64,000 bases of DNA from Pipra filicauda (GCF_003945595.2 NW_024104998.1:4645790-4709789); one strand, 5' to 3'; counted from the stretch's first letter, positions 11,380-25,424 are shown. The notes: generated by a model from the sequence alone, not told the origin. Numbers and translations: made by a program.

Positions 11380-14300
11380 GATTAAAAACACCAATACTAG
11401 GGTAAGTAAATTCCCCTACATACTAAGGAATTCTCCTCTGTGAGGCTGTGATAGAGTCCTTAGTATAAATGTATTTTTGGCACTTGTCTTAAAGTTGAAT
11501 ACTATTCAGCATTATTCTGTTTGGGCACCTCTACCTGGAGCCGTAGAAAAAGAGCTCATGATGAGTAAGATAAAAGCTGGCACCAGGCTCAGAATGCAGG
11601 CATGGGCACCATGTATGCTTAAGAACCAAAGAACTCTCAGGACATAATGGATTTTTTATTTTTCATCCTCTGCCAGATAGAAATGGGTCATTTGTTTTGT
11701 CAGAGGAAGTGATTTTGAAGAGTTACTGAGCACCACACTATAGCATAAGCATTCGACACTGTCGTAGACTGCTTTCTCAATTCATATTTTAAGGGTACAT
11801 ACTGTCTGCTGCTGTCTTTTATGAGTCCTCTTTGATTGCGGCCTTTTTGGTCCTTCTCAGAAGGGAACTGTTCCTGCACAGCTGCCATGTCATCAAGAAT
11901 TTCTTGTTTATTCCTTCCATTTATGTTTTCATGTGCACTCCCATAGGGTCCTCCACATCCTTCCTTCTCTTAGTTCCATCATGTTTTAAAAAAGGAGTAG
12001 GAGTCCTTTACTTCTGAGGTTGTGCATTAGTGGTAGTCCAGATTTTTTAGCTTTATCCCTGATTGTATTATAACTATTTTTTTCCTGTGTATGTTTACTG
12101 CACCCATAGCATACCCCTTTACGTAGATGCGTCTGCTACAAAAATGCTTGTTGAAGAAGAGGCAGGAAGATTCCAACTGGCATTGCAAACTTGCATTTTC
12201 ACAAGCACTAGTCACATCAAGGATATATTATCTATTTACTACCTGGCAGCAATGACAGGGCTTGTTAATGCTTCTGCCAACATTCAGTTTCTTGAAAAAT
12301 ATCTATCCAGAAATATATTTATTTAGATTTTTAAAATCTTAATTAACTCAAACACTAGACATATCAGAAGTCTTGGCCAAATACAAAACTAAACAACAAG
12401 AAATATCACTTTTAGGAATAGAACACTTAAAAAGCTGGCACTTAACTGCAAAGAAAGTATTTTTTCTGATAAGGCAATACAGGTTTCCTTTAAAAATGGA
12501 ACTATCAGAACTGTATCTGTTTTGTGGAATTATGATGACTGAAAAGTTGCTTTCTGAGGGGAGAAAATCAAAAGTCAAATTTCGATAATACTCAATTCAT
12601 GCTTTTAAGCTGTTAAGCTTTAATACTAATTAGGTGCCTACAGCTGATGTTATTTTAAAATTTTATATGGATGTTGTTTTAATGAAAAAAACCCAAACCA
12701 TCAGCATTTATGTTGGAGATAATGAGAAGAGAAAGGAATGTGTGCTTCGTGAGGAACTGAATTTTGGGGGTTCTTTCCATTTCACGTTAGAACAAATCTG
12801 CCACCAACCTGCACTCCAAATGTTAGAATTATGCACAGATTTGAAATATCTGTTTCCTAACAACTCTGGTTTCTATTACTGTATCAGTCAAAGCCTTCCA
12901 TGTGCTAACCACTGCTCTCTTCACAAGAAAAAGCCTTAAAGAAGTAAACAAGCAAGTAAACAAGTAACAAGGGGTGGCACAGTTGGACCTCAAATACAAG
13001 CCTAACTCTGATTCCAGCTCTTCTTTGGAAACTCCCTGCAGCCAAACCTCTGTACATCACAAGAGTGTCATCTCCAGCACATGAGATGTAGACAGAACTG
13101 GTTGACAAGTAGGACTCCTTGATGGTGGTAAAGCGATTTTTTTCCCTATTGTTATTGAGTCTCATTTTGGTCAAAATGAAACTAAATATAAATGTTTCAA
13201 TATTTCCAGAGAATCAGAACTTTCCTGAGCCTTGCAGCTGCTTGGTGAAAGTGACTTTTCCATCAGACACTGCTGATGCCGTCAGGGAAATAGATGCTCC
13301 TCTCTTGAACTCTGCTTTGGTTTTGTAGAAGATTTAATCAAACACAGCACATTCTGAATCAGAGAATTATGCCCTCAGGAATGAGCTCTTCAGGATGAAA
13401 CTCTGTTCTATCAGACATTTCCTGCACGTGGTACTCAGAGACACCCAGCAACTGCTGTATCATATGAGTAGGAAAAATCTTGATTCAGCAATCGGGACCC
13501 AAACTCAGTATTTGTACTGAAAGGCAACTTTAACTGAGGCATTTATTCTTTTTTTGCCTCTATAATTGTGAAGTCCTACTGTTTTTTTTGATAAAGATTC
13601 TTACCTGGTCACTTTTTAATCAAGACTACTTTTAGAGTATAATTATCTACTATATTTGCCAGTTAATTGATCCTGAAATACAACTTTCTGGAAAAATGCT
13701 GGATGTTTCATATATAATGCATAAGGAGATGGCAGTCAGCTTAGAATGGGAGTTTGCAAAAATCAAGCATTCCCTACAATCACCTTGCTGTAAACCTCAC
13801 TACTTGCAAAATTGCCTTTGGTATCAGTGGACTCTTTGACAAGTTAGGTGTGTGTGACAGTGTCTTAAAGAAGGAGATTTTCATTTTAAGTAGAAAATCT
13901 CCAATACAGTAAGGTGCAACCACTTGGCAGAAGTGCTTACGTTGTCATGGGATCCTTAAAAATACCACCAAGCCTCCCAAACCCAGCAAGCTGCCATCGG
14001 TTGTCACCTCATCCAAACCTCAAATTCAACACTTAATAAGGGCTTCTCATTTTATGAAGCACATGTGCTCCTAAAGACCTAACATAGAAATGTGCAAGTG
14101 TATATGATCTGGAAAGGGTATGTTTGCACTGTATGAAGAACTTTGCTCTCCAGAGTGATTGCACTGACTGAGCCTACCCAGCAAGGGGCTGCATCTCAGC
14201 AGTGCCCTCATGTATAACAAAGGCTAATGTCATGCCACTAAGTGTTGAGAACTGCTGTCAGATTTAGACTAAATTTGTTAAATTAAGAGTTTTAGGAAAT

Positions 14301-16442
14301 TTCCTATGAATGCAGTTAGATACAAGGAGATCTGCAAAGAGGAAGAGAAAACAAGGAGTAACGTTGACCTTTCTATGGTTCCTATTTTGGAAGGGTAAAT
14401 CAGGCTTGTCAAAGAGTCTGATAACTGAACTGTTTGAACACTATCTGGCATTTCTATTTAAGACAACAGCATATTCACATGGAAAATCTTCAGATGAAAA
14501 TAAAACAAGAATTATATTTATCACTCATTTCATCTCCTTTGCTAATCTAGTGTCATCAAACTTGACTTTGTGTGAAGATCAGAAAATACCTATTTCTGGG
14601 CAATTTATGATATAAAATATTCTTTGTATGTGCATTTGTGAAATAAACATGCAGCAGATCTTGGTTTCATCTGTTAATCTTTCACCGTAAACACAAATGA
14701 GATTAACAGTACCTAGAGTGCAAAATGAGGATGATAGACAGCACTATGTTTACTCAAACTGGACTATGCCCAAAGAGCCCTTATTTGGAAAAAAAAACTT
14801 TTGTCTGGTCCACTTTAGCAGTGCTTTTTGCACGGAATCACTTATTGGGAGTTACAGTCTCCTCGCTGAAAGAACTGGAGATGATTTTCACTTCAGAGGT
14901 TTTGCATAAATACATCAATTGCGAGAGGCAGAGCACAAATTTGCTTCTTGCAGTGTGATGGAGGTTTTAAAACTATCTCCAAGAATATAGAATGATGGTC
15001 TCTTAAGCATAATCAGTTTCTCATGGTTTTATTGCTTTTATGATGTTAGGTTTCTGCAGAGATATGTAGTTTTAAGGATAAAACCCCTGTACATTCTGAG
15101 TGGTGATTTAGAATAAGAAGTAAAATTAATGCTGCACGTACTTTAGATTCTTTCCTAAGCTACTAAATAACGCACAGGTCTAGCAGGGAGACATTGTGAG
15201 CAGTTTTGTATTTAAAAAACCCCATCTATAATGCCTTCTTTCTGAAAGCACCATAAATAGAGGAAGGGAAAAGACAGAAAACGAAGAAAGTAAAGAAAAA
15301 AAAAAGAGAAAGTCAACTTGGACTCATAGAAATAAGACAGCACTAAATGTCTGACGACACTGAATTCACATTCTACCATCATTCCTTAGACATACATGAC
15401 ATCAACGAACCTTAATCTGCAATTACAAATCATATTATTAGTAACAGCAGCTATATTCTTAAGAGCCTTTTATTTTAACAGCTGTCCAACACGTTTGAAT
15501 AAGGTTTTGACAGGAGGAGTATTCTACCACTCTATATTTTAATGCAGATGTGGAGGTGAAAAAAATGTAACGATACTGTATGCAAAAGGCATGATTCCCT
15601 GGGAGTTTATTGAGTCCTTAGAGCCACTGTTGAACTGTAGATAGAAAACTCCAATTGTTACATTGCCATAATCTTCTTCGGTGTTTGCCTCTTTCTAAAA
15701 AAAACGACTATGCTTTTACGTTAGCCCACAAACAGGATAAGATGAGCTAAATGTGCTTTCTTCATCTAGCTATAAAACTGAAAAACATATGCTTTTCCAT
15801 TATAGAAGCAGTATATTATGCTCACTAACACCATTTTGTTAAGTCTGTGATGGCATCTGGCTGATGTCTAGGTTATTTAGCATAAGCAATCACAATCTAT
15901 CCATTACGCTAAATGAATAATAATATCTCCTGGGCTATGAAATGACAGAAATTCATAATTTCATAGACTTTGAACAGGTTTTTGCTGATATAGCAATATG
16001 AAGTTCCATGGTTGAATACTCCTTCAACTTTAAGGGAACACTAAAACAGAGAGAAAATATAGATGTTTGTCTCCTTCCTTCCCTTCAGGAGAAAATGAAA
16101 TTAGAATAGCAGTCAGAATAATTTCCTGTCAAAATAAACATCTTACTTTGGCCATGTGCACACTATTTCTTCATAACAATAACTAGAATTCCTTTCACCT
16201 AAGATAGAAAAATATAATCTGTTCAATCTAGGGCTCCACAGAAGTCCCAACCTCCTTCCTCTGTAGAGGATGAGCCCTGACTGCACCTTTTTATCTCACT
16301 GGAGAAGATTTTTTGAACACAAGATAAAAACAGTCCATTCAACAATATGATACAAGATGTTGTCATATTTTACTATCCCTGATTTTGCCTGCCTCTAATA
16401 GTTTCCCAGTGGCACCAGGAGGCCTCTACTCCCATCAATGTT
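11380..16442. other. Unique AT-rich DNA
   Basis: No repeat family or gene recognised. Open frames of up to 101 codons (12634-12939 and 14310-14615, plus) have no domain. A minus-strand segment at 13605-13672 has a good acceptor and a CAG|GTAAGA donor but carries stops in all three frames, so it could only be a non-coding exon. A purine-rich tract lies around 15285-15312. Confidence 0.5.
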
Positions 16443-16459
16443 TGAGGTTCGACCCCTCA
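16443..16459 (+). repeat. tRNA T-arm-like hairpin (possible SINE relic)
   Basis: TGAGG, a 7-nt TTCGACC loop and CCTCA form a perfect 5-bp stem with a loop fitting the TTCRANN pattern of a tRNA T arm or RNA polymerase III B box. No matching acceptor stem or intact A box is visible at the expected distance upstream, so this is not a functional tRNA gene. It may be a relic of a tRNA-derived SINE or chance. Confidence 0.25.
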
Positions 16460-19400
16460 GTCATATTTTTAAAAAAATCAGTTTCCTGGCACTGTAAGAA
16501 GCCGAATGGGAATTCTCTGAAGGGATCAGCTGTTGCTGATATGTAAAATGAAATTCAATAACCCACATTAGAGTTCATTTATAGTAGCTTGGTAACAGTT
16601 ACTCTGTATTTAATGAGTGTTGGCTTCTTTTTAAACATTAATCAAAATTTAGTGAGTCACCCTAGGTACGAAAATTGTGTTAATTGCCAGCTTTGTAGAG
16701 CTACATCTACCAAAAGTAGGTCTTTTGAGGTACACATCTTATCTTTCTGCCCACAACTCACAACATAAATAAGAATGTTGGTCCTATATTTATAGATCCT
16801 AAAAAAAATAAGTCACAGCTTGAGTTTGCAATATTAAAAACTGAAGGGCAATTAAACCATTTACATGCAATTTTAATTTTGCTTACAGAAGCTGAGTAGC
16901 ACAGCTGGAGCCACGTCTCTGTAATTCTACCACAGGATGGCTATAATGTATAAAATAAAGAAAAGAAAAAAAATTGCACCCTGAATTTCTCCATCTATCA
17001 CAGAACATTAACTGCTTCTTCTTCCAAGAAGGCACTTAGACATTTAAAACCAGTGACACAGCATCCCTAAAGGAAATTAATTTGATCAACAATCAGTAGA
17101 GATGTTCAAAACTCACAATTCCCATACTGTTGGTAAAGTCAATATTTAAGAAGAGTTTAATTTCAAATTGGAAAGATAAATGTTTCTGAGTAGGAATGCT
17201 TCCTCAGAATGCCTGTCGGGGTAGAGAGTAAGAGCTATACCTGTTAGTCAGACTTTTACAAATTAAGATAGAAAATAAAATGTTATAAAATGCTCTAAAC
17301 AATAAATCCTGAAAATTTGACATTACAGGTCCTGATGATACCAGATTAAAACAGAAATAAATAAAGCACATAAAGCATTCATCCTAGTAAAAAAAATATA
17401 CAGAAATCAACATTTTATCAGGCTAATATCACCTGTCCTTCTGCAGCCAGTATGAAGCTGACCTAAGGCTACAAAGCTGGTCTAAATTATATATAACATA
17501 AGCTTATTTAGCACATTTATACTGCCTCCTGATCCAGCTGGAGTGTGCAGTCCTACAAGCTTCCACATAGCTCTGATTCCCAGACACCTCAAGGTATTAG
17601 TGGGGCTGGCAAAACCCTGCATTCCCCTAAGCATCTCTCAGGCTCAGAGTAGTCCTCACACCCAGACCACCTCTGAGCAGAAGACCGGAGAAGTGATGGG
17701 AAGGGTTTCTGCCAGGCAAAGTATGAGGCAGAAGCCAGATCCACTCGTTAGATGATCATCGAGGCCAACTGACTCAATCCTTCAAAAAAACCATGTTTCA
17801 GCAAACAGCCTTCCCCGTCCCTTGTCCTCACACTCAAGTAGAAAGAGATTTTTTTTTTTTGTTGGAAAAGTTCTTGACCAGATCTGAGAAGTCTTCAGAG
17901 AAGAGATGATTTGGCTATTCAATGAATTTTTTTTCATAATCCCTCTCTGACAGTCAATTTGTTTTTTATAAGAAATCAAAAGGTGAAGGATCAAATGAAC
18001 TCATGCAGAGAATTACTTAAAGGCTTATAACATCATCATCGGTACTTTATACAAGAGTAAAAAAATCAGAAAAACTCTAGTTTTAAGGGTCTAGACAAGT
18101 AATTATTTTAACCAGTAATCAGAAGAGAATTCCACTGCCATAAAAACACATTAAAATCTTCAGGAGGCATAAAGTTCAGTCTTGGGCTACATAATCTGCC
18201 AAATCTTACATTACCAAATGTTCAAGAGCAAACAGGGATGTCAAATATTTTATACCAGAGCAGTTAAGTGCTTTGAAAACACAGTGGTAGAACCTTTGAG
18301 TTAATATCCACCATTAAGAGAAAAAAAGTGTAAAAATAAAGTGATATGTCCTAAAAGTTAAAGATTTTGTACAGCTTCTCCATAATGTCATGGCAAGGCC
18401 AAACCTCAAAGAAGATACAGAAACTCCCCTTTAAAAGGTAATCAGCCCACAAAATGAAAGGTATATGCAGATCAATAGTAGTTCAATCTTTGTTTCCTAT
18501 TGAACAAGATCCTCAGTATAACAATATTTTAAGTGTTAGAGGTTGTTATGTATTTTAAATTAATAATAATTTGACTTTTCCTTCTAAAAATGAAAAACTA
18601 TTGTTATATGAAGCTAGGATAAAAGATTTCATGAAAGTACTCACAGATTGGAATCTCACTGTATAAGAATTGATGTAAGCTGAAAATCTGTACGTGCTCT
18701 TGCAGAAGAGCAACAACTACTATTCAGATAACTCTGGACAAAAAATGTACATGTTTTTAACAGTACAGAACAATTCAGAGATAAAATAAATGTCTGTCAC
18801 ACATATCCAAGGCACCTGGGAACAGGACAGATCAAGCTCTTCCTTGGCATATGGAAGATCACCATGTTTAATAACTTCAAGATGAGTTGAACACAAGAAA
18901 AGCAGCATCTGCAAGCTCAACTCAAGACAGTGACAGTGCATTTGGTGACCATGGCAAATATCCAGGGACTCCAAAGGAATCTGAACAGGCTCTGTTCAGT
19001 AGGTTATAATATGCTTTCACCAAACCCTCATCTGTGAAAAAGCATTTTGTGAAGCTCACGTGGGATTTTTCAAATTTAATAAAGTATATACAATACAATG
19101 TCGTTGACTTCTTCAGTTTCTTACAACAGAAGCACAAATTTGATGCTTAATTGAGAAAACCAAAATACTCCTCCCCCTCCAAAACACACATGATTATTCC
19201 TCCTTCCTCAACTCCTCCTAAAAATTCAGAGTACCCCCCATTTGTGAGTTGTTCACCCTTTTAAGCACGTACAGTTCTACACCTTAGGCTAGCATTGATT
19301 TAGGAATATCATTCAAAACAAAACCATTGGCTTGTGGATGTATTGTAATATATCAAAATGTGTCAGCTACAGATCTGTTGATCATTGTCCCTGAACATCA

Positions 19401-21823
19401 TGATAAACTAGTGGCCATGAAATATAGAAATGTATCTGGATCCATGAAACAATTTGCTTTCAGGCTATATTGCTCTGACAGAACAGTACACAAATAACAG
19501 GGCAAACAGAATAAGTAGGCTGTTGCACCTTCTGGATGAAGGAGTTCATGTAGAGTCTGAGAAAATGTTGTACATGTGACTCCTCCCTCCAGCAATAAGG
19601 TTCATTATACAAAATTTCTCCTTGGCAAGGGTAACATGAAATTTTGCCATTCGCAATATTGATACCGCAGGAGACTCACGCCATTTTCATTCAACCATCT
19701 GGTCACAGAACTTTGGTTTTCAGGGTATTATCCAGCCTGCTCAAATTTAGAAATTGCATCACCTCAGTTTTACGTGTTTGGCAAGGAAAGGCAGTTTAGT
19801 TTGCCCAGCTTCTGTACAAGTGAATGGAGAGATTCAGATACCTTTGAAGACTTGCAAAAGTATATGCAGTCTTCCTAGCTGACCTATTCCTCCTTTTTTC
19901 CTCCCCATATATGGAATTCAGGCATTTCCAGACATCATCAATGCTTTATTCTTGAATGAGGCGTTCATCTTTCACACTGAGATCACAGGAAGCTAAAGGA
20001 AAATTTTGCACAGCTTCATTCACTTAGTCCACAGAATGGTGGCACTTCACAGAACTGTGTTGGCAATAAAAATGTGTGAAAGAAGTGAAGATCTGGTTGC
20101 CAGGCTATCTTGTCAGAGCTGAGGTCATGTCTCAGAGAAGTGGTCTAGTGATTACTCAACCGAGAGATCTTTAAACACCATGTCACAGGATCCAGCAGTT
20201 TGAAGGAGAGCAAGTGCTGGAAAAGCTCAAGTCCAACTTATTAGTTAAAACATTCAGTTGTGAGAGGACTTTATGCATTTCCCATCCTTATCATATTGCG
20301 TATAACTAGGGTCAGAAACTTAGATCCCATCTCTTTGCCCCCCTGTACTGTCCTCATATAAAGTGAAGCCAATCAGTCAGACATATCAGATGGTCTAATA
20401 TTTGGAGCTTTTTGCTTCAGGTACCTTTCTGCTTCATCTTAGATTGCAATATAACTTTTGGCACTCAATTCCCCAGAAGCAAAAGCTCTGCTGTGCATAT
20501 AGACTGTCAAAACGTTAGTGACTAGGGAACACTCAGACTACATGGAAAGCATCTAATGAATTTCAATGCCTGATGGATTTAATAGCCTTACTAAGTAAGC
20601 AGGCTGGATCAGTGCCTAGGATTCAGTAGGGTTAAAGCATTCTAATCCCATTGTAGGCAGGATTTAGGCAGACTGGATCATAGCCTCATTTTTTCATATC
20701 CTTAAATCAAGAAATAGCAACAAATACTCCAAACTGTAGTCCATAAGTTATTGTAACACTTCACAGAGACAAGCTTCACCAGAAGTCAAGTCTTTGACTT
20801 CATACGGTTGCTAAAATTAACAATAGTCACCTGAGATCTGATGTAAACTCTATATAAAATAAGCTGACAAGTTTTTAAGGGTTAAGAAACTCAAGAGTTA
20901 TCAAATATGAGTAGCTTGCTCCCACTCTGCTAGTTATGCAACAGAGCATGTTTGCCATGGTTAGAAGTTTGTATATAAAAAGGAAAAAAAATGAATTAAA
21001 AATTCTCTCTCTAAAAGCCAGATACTGGTTATCCTACTGCCTGAGACAGAGCTCTTGAGCAGTTAACATTTTATAGTGTAGGACAGGGGAATATACCAGA
21101 TCTATACATGAAGGTCTATTGTTCTTGCAAAAATCTGTAATATTATGCCTTGCTTACACTCATTAAACCAAATACTTTCTTTTACTAAGGCATACTATAC
21201 TTATTGTTGGTCCCACCACCCAAAACAGAATACTCACATTCAAAAAATCAAGTGGTAAATCTGCTAATTTAAGCATCTTTGCTACAAAAGATACTGAAGG
21301 TCTGATGTTGAATTTCTTTCAGTCTATGAACCCAAGGAAATTAGACAAGAAGCTTCATACATAAGTGGTATGCACTTTTAAGAGATCAGAAATGTAGTTT
21401 GCTGTATAACTGTCATTCTCACCTGCGATATTGTACATAGACCTTGTTACTCCTTTCAAAGAGAATATTACTGAACTAATGGAGATGCTCAAGGAAAATA
21501 AATGGGAACACTTTTCAGAAAAGAAAAAGAATAATGGGAAAATACTGTTGCTGTCAGCGCAGTAAAAGAAATGAGAATTATACTAGAACAAAATACATAA
21601 GTAATTATGTTTTGCTTTGCCTGCAGAACAAAGGGCTATATTCTCAAGACTTGAGAAACAGGTAAGGACCTAAAATCTGAGTTAATTCCTCAATTTCTGC
21701 TATTGATACAAACAGAAGAATTCATGTCTTGGACCCTTCCTTCCCTCTCAGTGCATATCAGGTAAAGTTAGGAAATAATTTTCATGAAGAGAGACACAGA
21801 TAAGCTTTTCCTAGTGCCTTGTG
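16460..21823. other. Unique AT-rich DNA
   Basis: Nothing recognisable as gene or repeat on either strand. Short frames near 17543, 18720, 18922 and 19398 lack domains and flanking splice sites. Confidence 0.55.
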
Positions 21824-21880
21824 CAGAGTTGTGGTTAAGGCATTCCCTTTCAATGGCAAAAAATATGGGCTGAAACCCTC
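21824..21880 (+). mobile_element. Possible tRNA-derived SINE head (relic)
   Basis: The sequence gagttgtggttaaggcattc resembles the A-box/D-arm portion of tRNA-derived SINEs such as MIR, whose consensus has tagtggttaag at this place. About 20 bases later, gggctgaaaccc sits where a degenerate B box would be expected. No recognisable SINE body follows. This is a weak call on two short blocks and could be chance. Confidence 0.25.
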
Positions 21881-22589
21881 CCACAAGGAGAGGGATTTGT
21901 GCCCAGATCCTGGTAACTATTGCTTTCAGTTACTGTGCAATAAAGAACTACTGTTTTGTAAAAATTATTAAATTAAGCAAAATAGCTTTGGAATGAACCA
22001 TTTTTCAGTTCTTTTCAACTTGTATCTATTAAATAAGAGAATAATACAAATATACAAAATAATTCAGGTGGAAGAAACAGTAGAGTGTGAAAACAGAAGT
22101 AAAAAATCATAACCATGAAGTGAAAGGCTACCCAGTGAAAGAGAAAAAAAATAATATCACTGCAGTTTTTCGAGGCAGCATTGACTCTTAAATTTCCAGA
22201 TTTAAGTCAAACTCCTATTAATCAAAAGAAAACTGGAAATAGTCTTCACCATTGTCTTCTCTGGATTCTCACATCCTTTTTCTGAAAAAAGAATTGCCCT
22301 AGATAGATTCTGACAATAACTAGATTTTCTTAAAATGGGGTCTGATGTAAAATAACTATGTCTATGTTCCTATATTCTTTTTTTTTTGTCAAAGACACCA
22401 TAAACACAACTTCTAGCCCATTTTAATAGCAAAATTCTTTCACGTCTAAATTTTATGTCAATAGCTTCTCTGTACAGGCAGCCAAATTAGAATCACAGCC
22501 CTGTTTTATTTATTTATTGGAACCAATTGTTCTGTTTCATGAACAGTAGTTAAAAACACTAAAATAGCAAAAAGCCAACCAAACTTGCC
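21881..22589. other. Unique AT-rich DNA
   Basis: No gene or repeat recognised apart from short homopolymer T runs near 22380. Confidence 0.55.
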
Positions 22590-22690
22590 CCATCCAAAAA
22601 AACCCCAAACAAACAAACAACAAAAACCCCCAAAAACCCAATCAAATAGAAAAACCCCAAATCCACAAAAACCAGTGAAAAACCCCCCCA
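22590..22690 (+). repeat. AC-rich low-complexity tract (C-runs in A-rich DNA)
   Basis: About 100 bases built almost entirely of A and C, with C-runs of 3 to 7 separated by A-rich spacers (runs at 22603-22606, 22627-22631, 22637-22639, 22655-22658 and 22683-22689). The minus strand therefore carries five G-runs. Spacers of up to about 24 bases exceed the usual quadruplex loop length. It explains the glycine/phenylalanine-rich minus-strand frame at 22506-22718, which is not a gene. Confidence 0.8.
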
Positions 22691-25176
22691 AAGGATAAAA
22701 AGAGAAAGGTATGACCATTAGAAAGAGTGCTTAGCTTTCAGGAGAGTCTCATGGGAAAGTGGTTTTGCAGAAGCATGCTGCAGAGATTACCCTGGGAAGA
22801 CTGAAACATTTATTCATGAAAGCAGCCATTTATTCCAGTCATCAAGCACCTGAAATACATTTATAGTCAGCACATCACAAAGTAGATGAGACTGTAGTCA
22901 AATTTGCTTTTATCATTTAAGTATATTATCTTGTTTGGTAATGTTATACTACTAAAGTGAATTGAGATTTAAGTCACAACTTTGGCTGCTGCATATCTCA
23001 GATAGCCTATTCTGCTTCAGTTTTCAAGTCTGAATTTGATTGTATAACTTTGTGTTTCATTGCTGTCCCTAAGAGGAAACAATAAAGCTTTCCTATCTTA
23101 CAAAGTTACCATTAATAAATTTAAATGCTGAAATGCCACTGTTCATAAGAGTACAAAATATTTTTCTCAAATAAAAGATTCAGACAGAATTATTTTTTAA
23201 ACACAATATTACATGCTACTTTCCATAAAAATCTCTGAACCAAATAAAAATGCATGCAAGAGAAACCAGACTGGGGCAAGCCTGGACAAAGGCTGGGTAC
23301 AATGAAAAACACAGAAGCACATTTGATACTACAGAGCTCCTCTCCATTCCTCTTTTAAAATGTTATAAATTTTAGCATCTTCTTCACAAGACATTTCAAA
23401 GGTATCTATTCCATTAGATACATACTGCACCACATGATCTTATAGCCCCCCAAAATGGAACAAGTCTATATGAAGATATTGCTCATCCCTCCATGGGATA
23501 CAGTGGCTGTAATGTTTATGGATGTATGTCACAAACCCCTTTTCTGACTGGATTTGCTCTTAACACAATCTTGTACCAGCTAGACCAAATCAAGGAATGT
23601 TACAATAACCAGACATTCCAGTAATCTGAGGAAAGTTTTTCTCATCATGGAGGAATCTAAGCTATAAATATTAGATAATGGGAAGACAGCCTTAGCACAC
23701 CACTTTTTTCTCCATTAAGAAAAAGTAAATAGTACTGTGAGCTACAATTGCTTTACAGTTACTCTATAACTTGCCTTGCTGGACCTGCACAGTGTGTATC
23801 TTGAAAAAGAAAAAAAAAAATGATGACTGAAATTGAAAGCTAAAAACCCCCACTTAATCATGAGCTTAACTTTAAAATAAATACCTCAAATGAGACTTAA
23901 TTGCTTTTTAAAAACACTGCATTGATAAAAATTGAAAAATCTTTACAATTAATTCTGAATTGAAGAATTAAGAAAAACATCTTCCTCTCCTAAAAGGAAC
24001 TACTCTGCAAAACCAAGTTGAACTCATGAAGTGCTCTGGTGTTTTTGAATTTTTGTTTTCTTGCTAAATATTTGGCCCGAAGTTCAAGTGTGGGTATAAA
24101 AGAATGACACATTGTACTGAACTCAGTGGACCATCGCAGCATGATGTGGTGGGAATACTGGACAGGCCTAACAGCGCTGCTCTATAGTTTCCATATGGGG
24201 GGGAAACAAAACCAAAATCTAGGTCAACCTCTATTGCGTATCATCGAGAACTTTAAGCAAGGGATAGTGCAGTATGCCAATCATATAAATTAAAACCCAG
24301 GCTTAGTAACAGGGGTGTTCAGTCTTCAAGTCTTCCTGAATTGACACTACTGACTGGAAAAGAACCATGGAGCGAGCACCTTAGAGCAGAGGGCCATGGA
24401 CACACAGAGGCCAGAAGAGAAACAGGTTCTGCTGTGGGAGCCTCACACTCAGCCGCCCCTAACAAGAATACGAATTGCTCCACACAGTCACCTCACAAAG
24501 TACCACAGCCTCAGAACAAAGAGGAATATAAATGCCTCTTCCCACCCCCAAGCAGCCTGGGTCTCTGAGCAAGGTCTAGGAGTCATTTGAGAAAGGACTG
24601 CTAAGAGTATCTCACAGCAGATTTGAATATTAAACAAGCAATTTTATTCTGCTTGGTCCTGCAGACTGTGAAGAAAATTGTTATTACTCAGAGTTGTTCT
24701 ACATACATTGCTTCTCACATGCTACATACCTATTTAACCTGAAGTTCGGGTTGCTGAAAAAATTAATACATTGCTACATTAAACACAAATATTACAGTAT
24801 TAGTAAAAAAATCTAACAAACCTAAAACTATAGGACTGAAATGATCAGGGCTGTTATTACATACAAATAAATACTTCAGAGCTGTTATTGAGTGTTTTTT
24901 TTAAACACAGGAGAGTTGCCAAAAGAGCAGTTCTTCTGCTCCCCCTTAGTCACTAATCATGCGTTTTAGAGTTAGGCAATGTCAGAAGAAAGGTTGCCTG
25001 TGCAAAATTAATCCAGTCCCTTTGGGGATATGCATTATGATACAGCCTTGTAATTACGCATTCACGCACTATTTTTCCCCTCGGGACCACTGCTGTATTC
25101 AGTTCACAGGAAGGAAGAGTGCTCCATTAAAAATCAGCTGGACAAGCTTCTGTTTCTCTTTTGTTTTCTCTTCCAG
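22691..25176. other. Unique AT-rich DNA
   Basis: No repeat or gene recognised. Two overlapping plus-strand frames near 24341-24590 fall in a locally GC-richer patch without domains or splice signals. Confidence 0.5.
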
Positions 25177-25233
25177 GGTCGATATGTGGTCCTGTGCCAC
25201 TGTAGTTACTGCCTCGTGGCCAACCTTGCTCTA
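25177..25233 (+). other. Candidate 57-nt exon
   Basis: A high-quality acceptor (continuous pyrimidine tract ending ttctcttccag) is followed by 57 bases and then a GTAAGAGAG donor. The segment is exactly 19 codons long and open in two of three frames. The phase-0 reading is GRYVVLCHCSYCLVANLAL, which I cannot assign to a family. The 3-fold length and strong signals are what a cassette exon would show. No second exon with matching phase was found close by, and an untranslated or chance exon remains possible. Confidence 0.25.
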
Positions 25234-25403
25234 GTAAGAGAGTTAGCATGTTCATTGCCTTTTCAGCAGTGCTTGTCGCTGTGATACTCAAATGATTCAC
25301 ATTAAATTGATTTATTTTCTGAACATTCTCTGATTAAGATAGTATTATAACTCCTCCTATTTAGCACGTGAGGAGCTATGTCATACAGAAACTTGGGTAT
25401 AAA

Positions 25404-25424
25404 GTTTCCACTCAGAGTGGAAAC
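25404..25424. repeat. 21-bp near-perfect palindrome
   Basis: GTTTCCACTC, a single A, then GAGTGGAAAC: ten bases on each side are exactly complementary. The arms contain inverted TGGAAA cores, the half-site recognised by NFAT-type factors. With one bulged base the pairing extends a further four A/T pairs. It lies about 170 bases downstream of the candidate exon at 25177. Confidence 0.85.

Noticed and set aside
13605..13672. Minus-strand exon-like segment with CAG|GTAAGA donor
   Set aside because: Stops in all three frames; at best a non-coding exon, with no partner found.
22506..22718. Gly/Phe-rich 70-codon minus-strand frame
   Set aside because: Direct translation of the AC-rich low-complexity tract.
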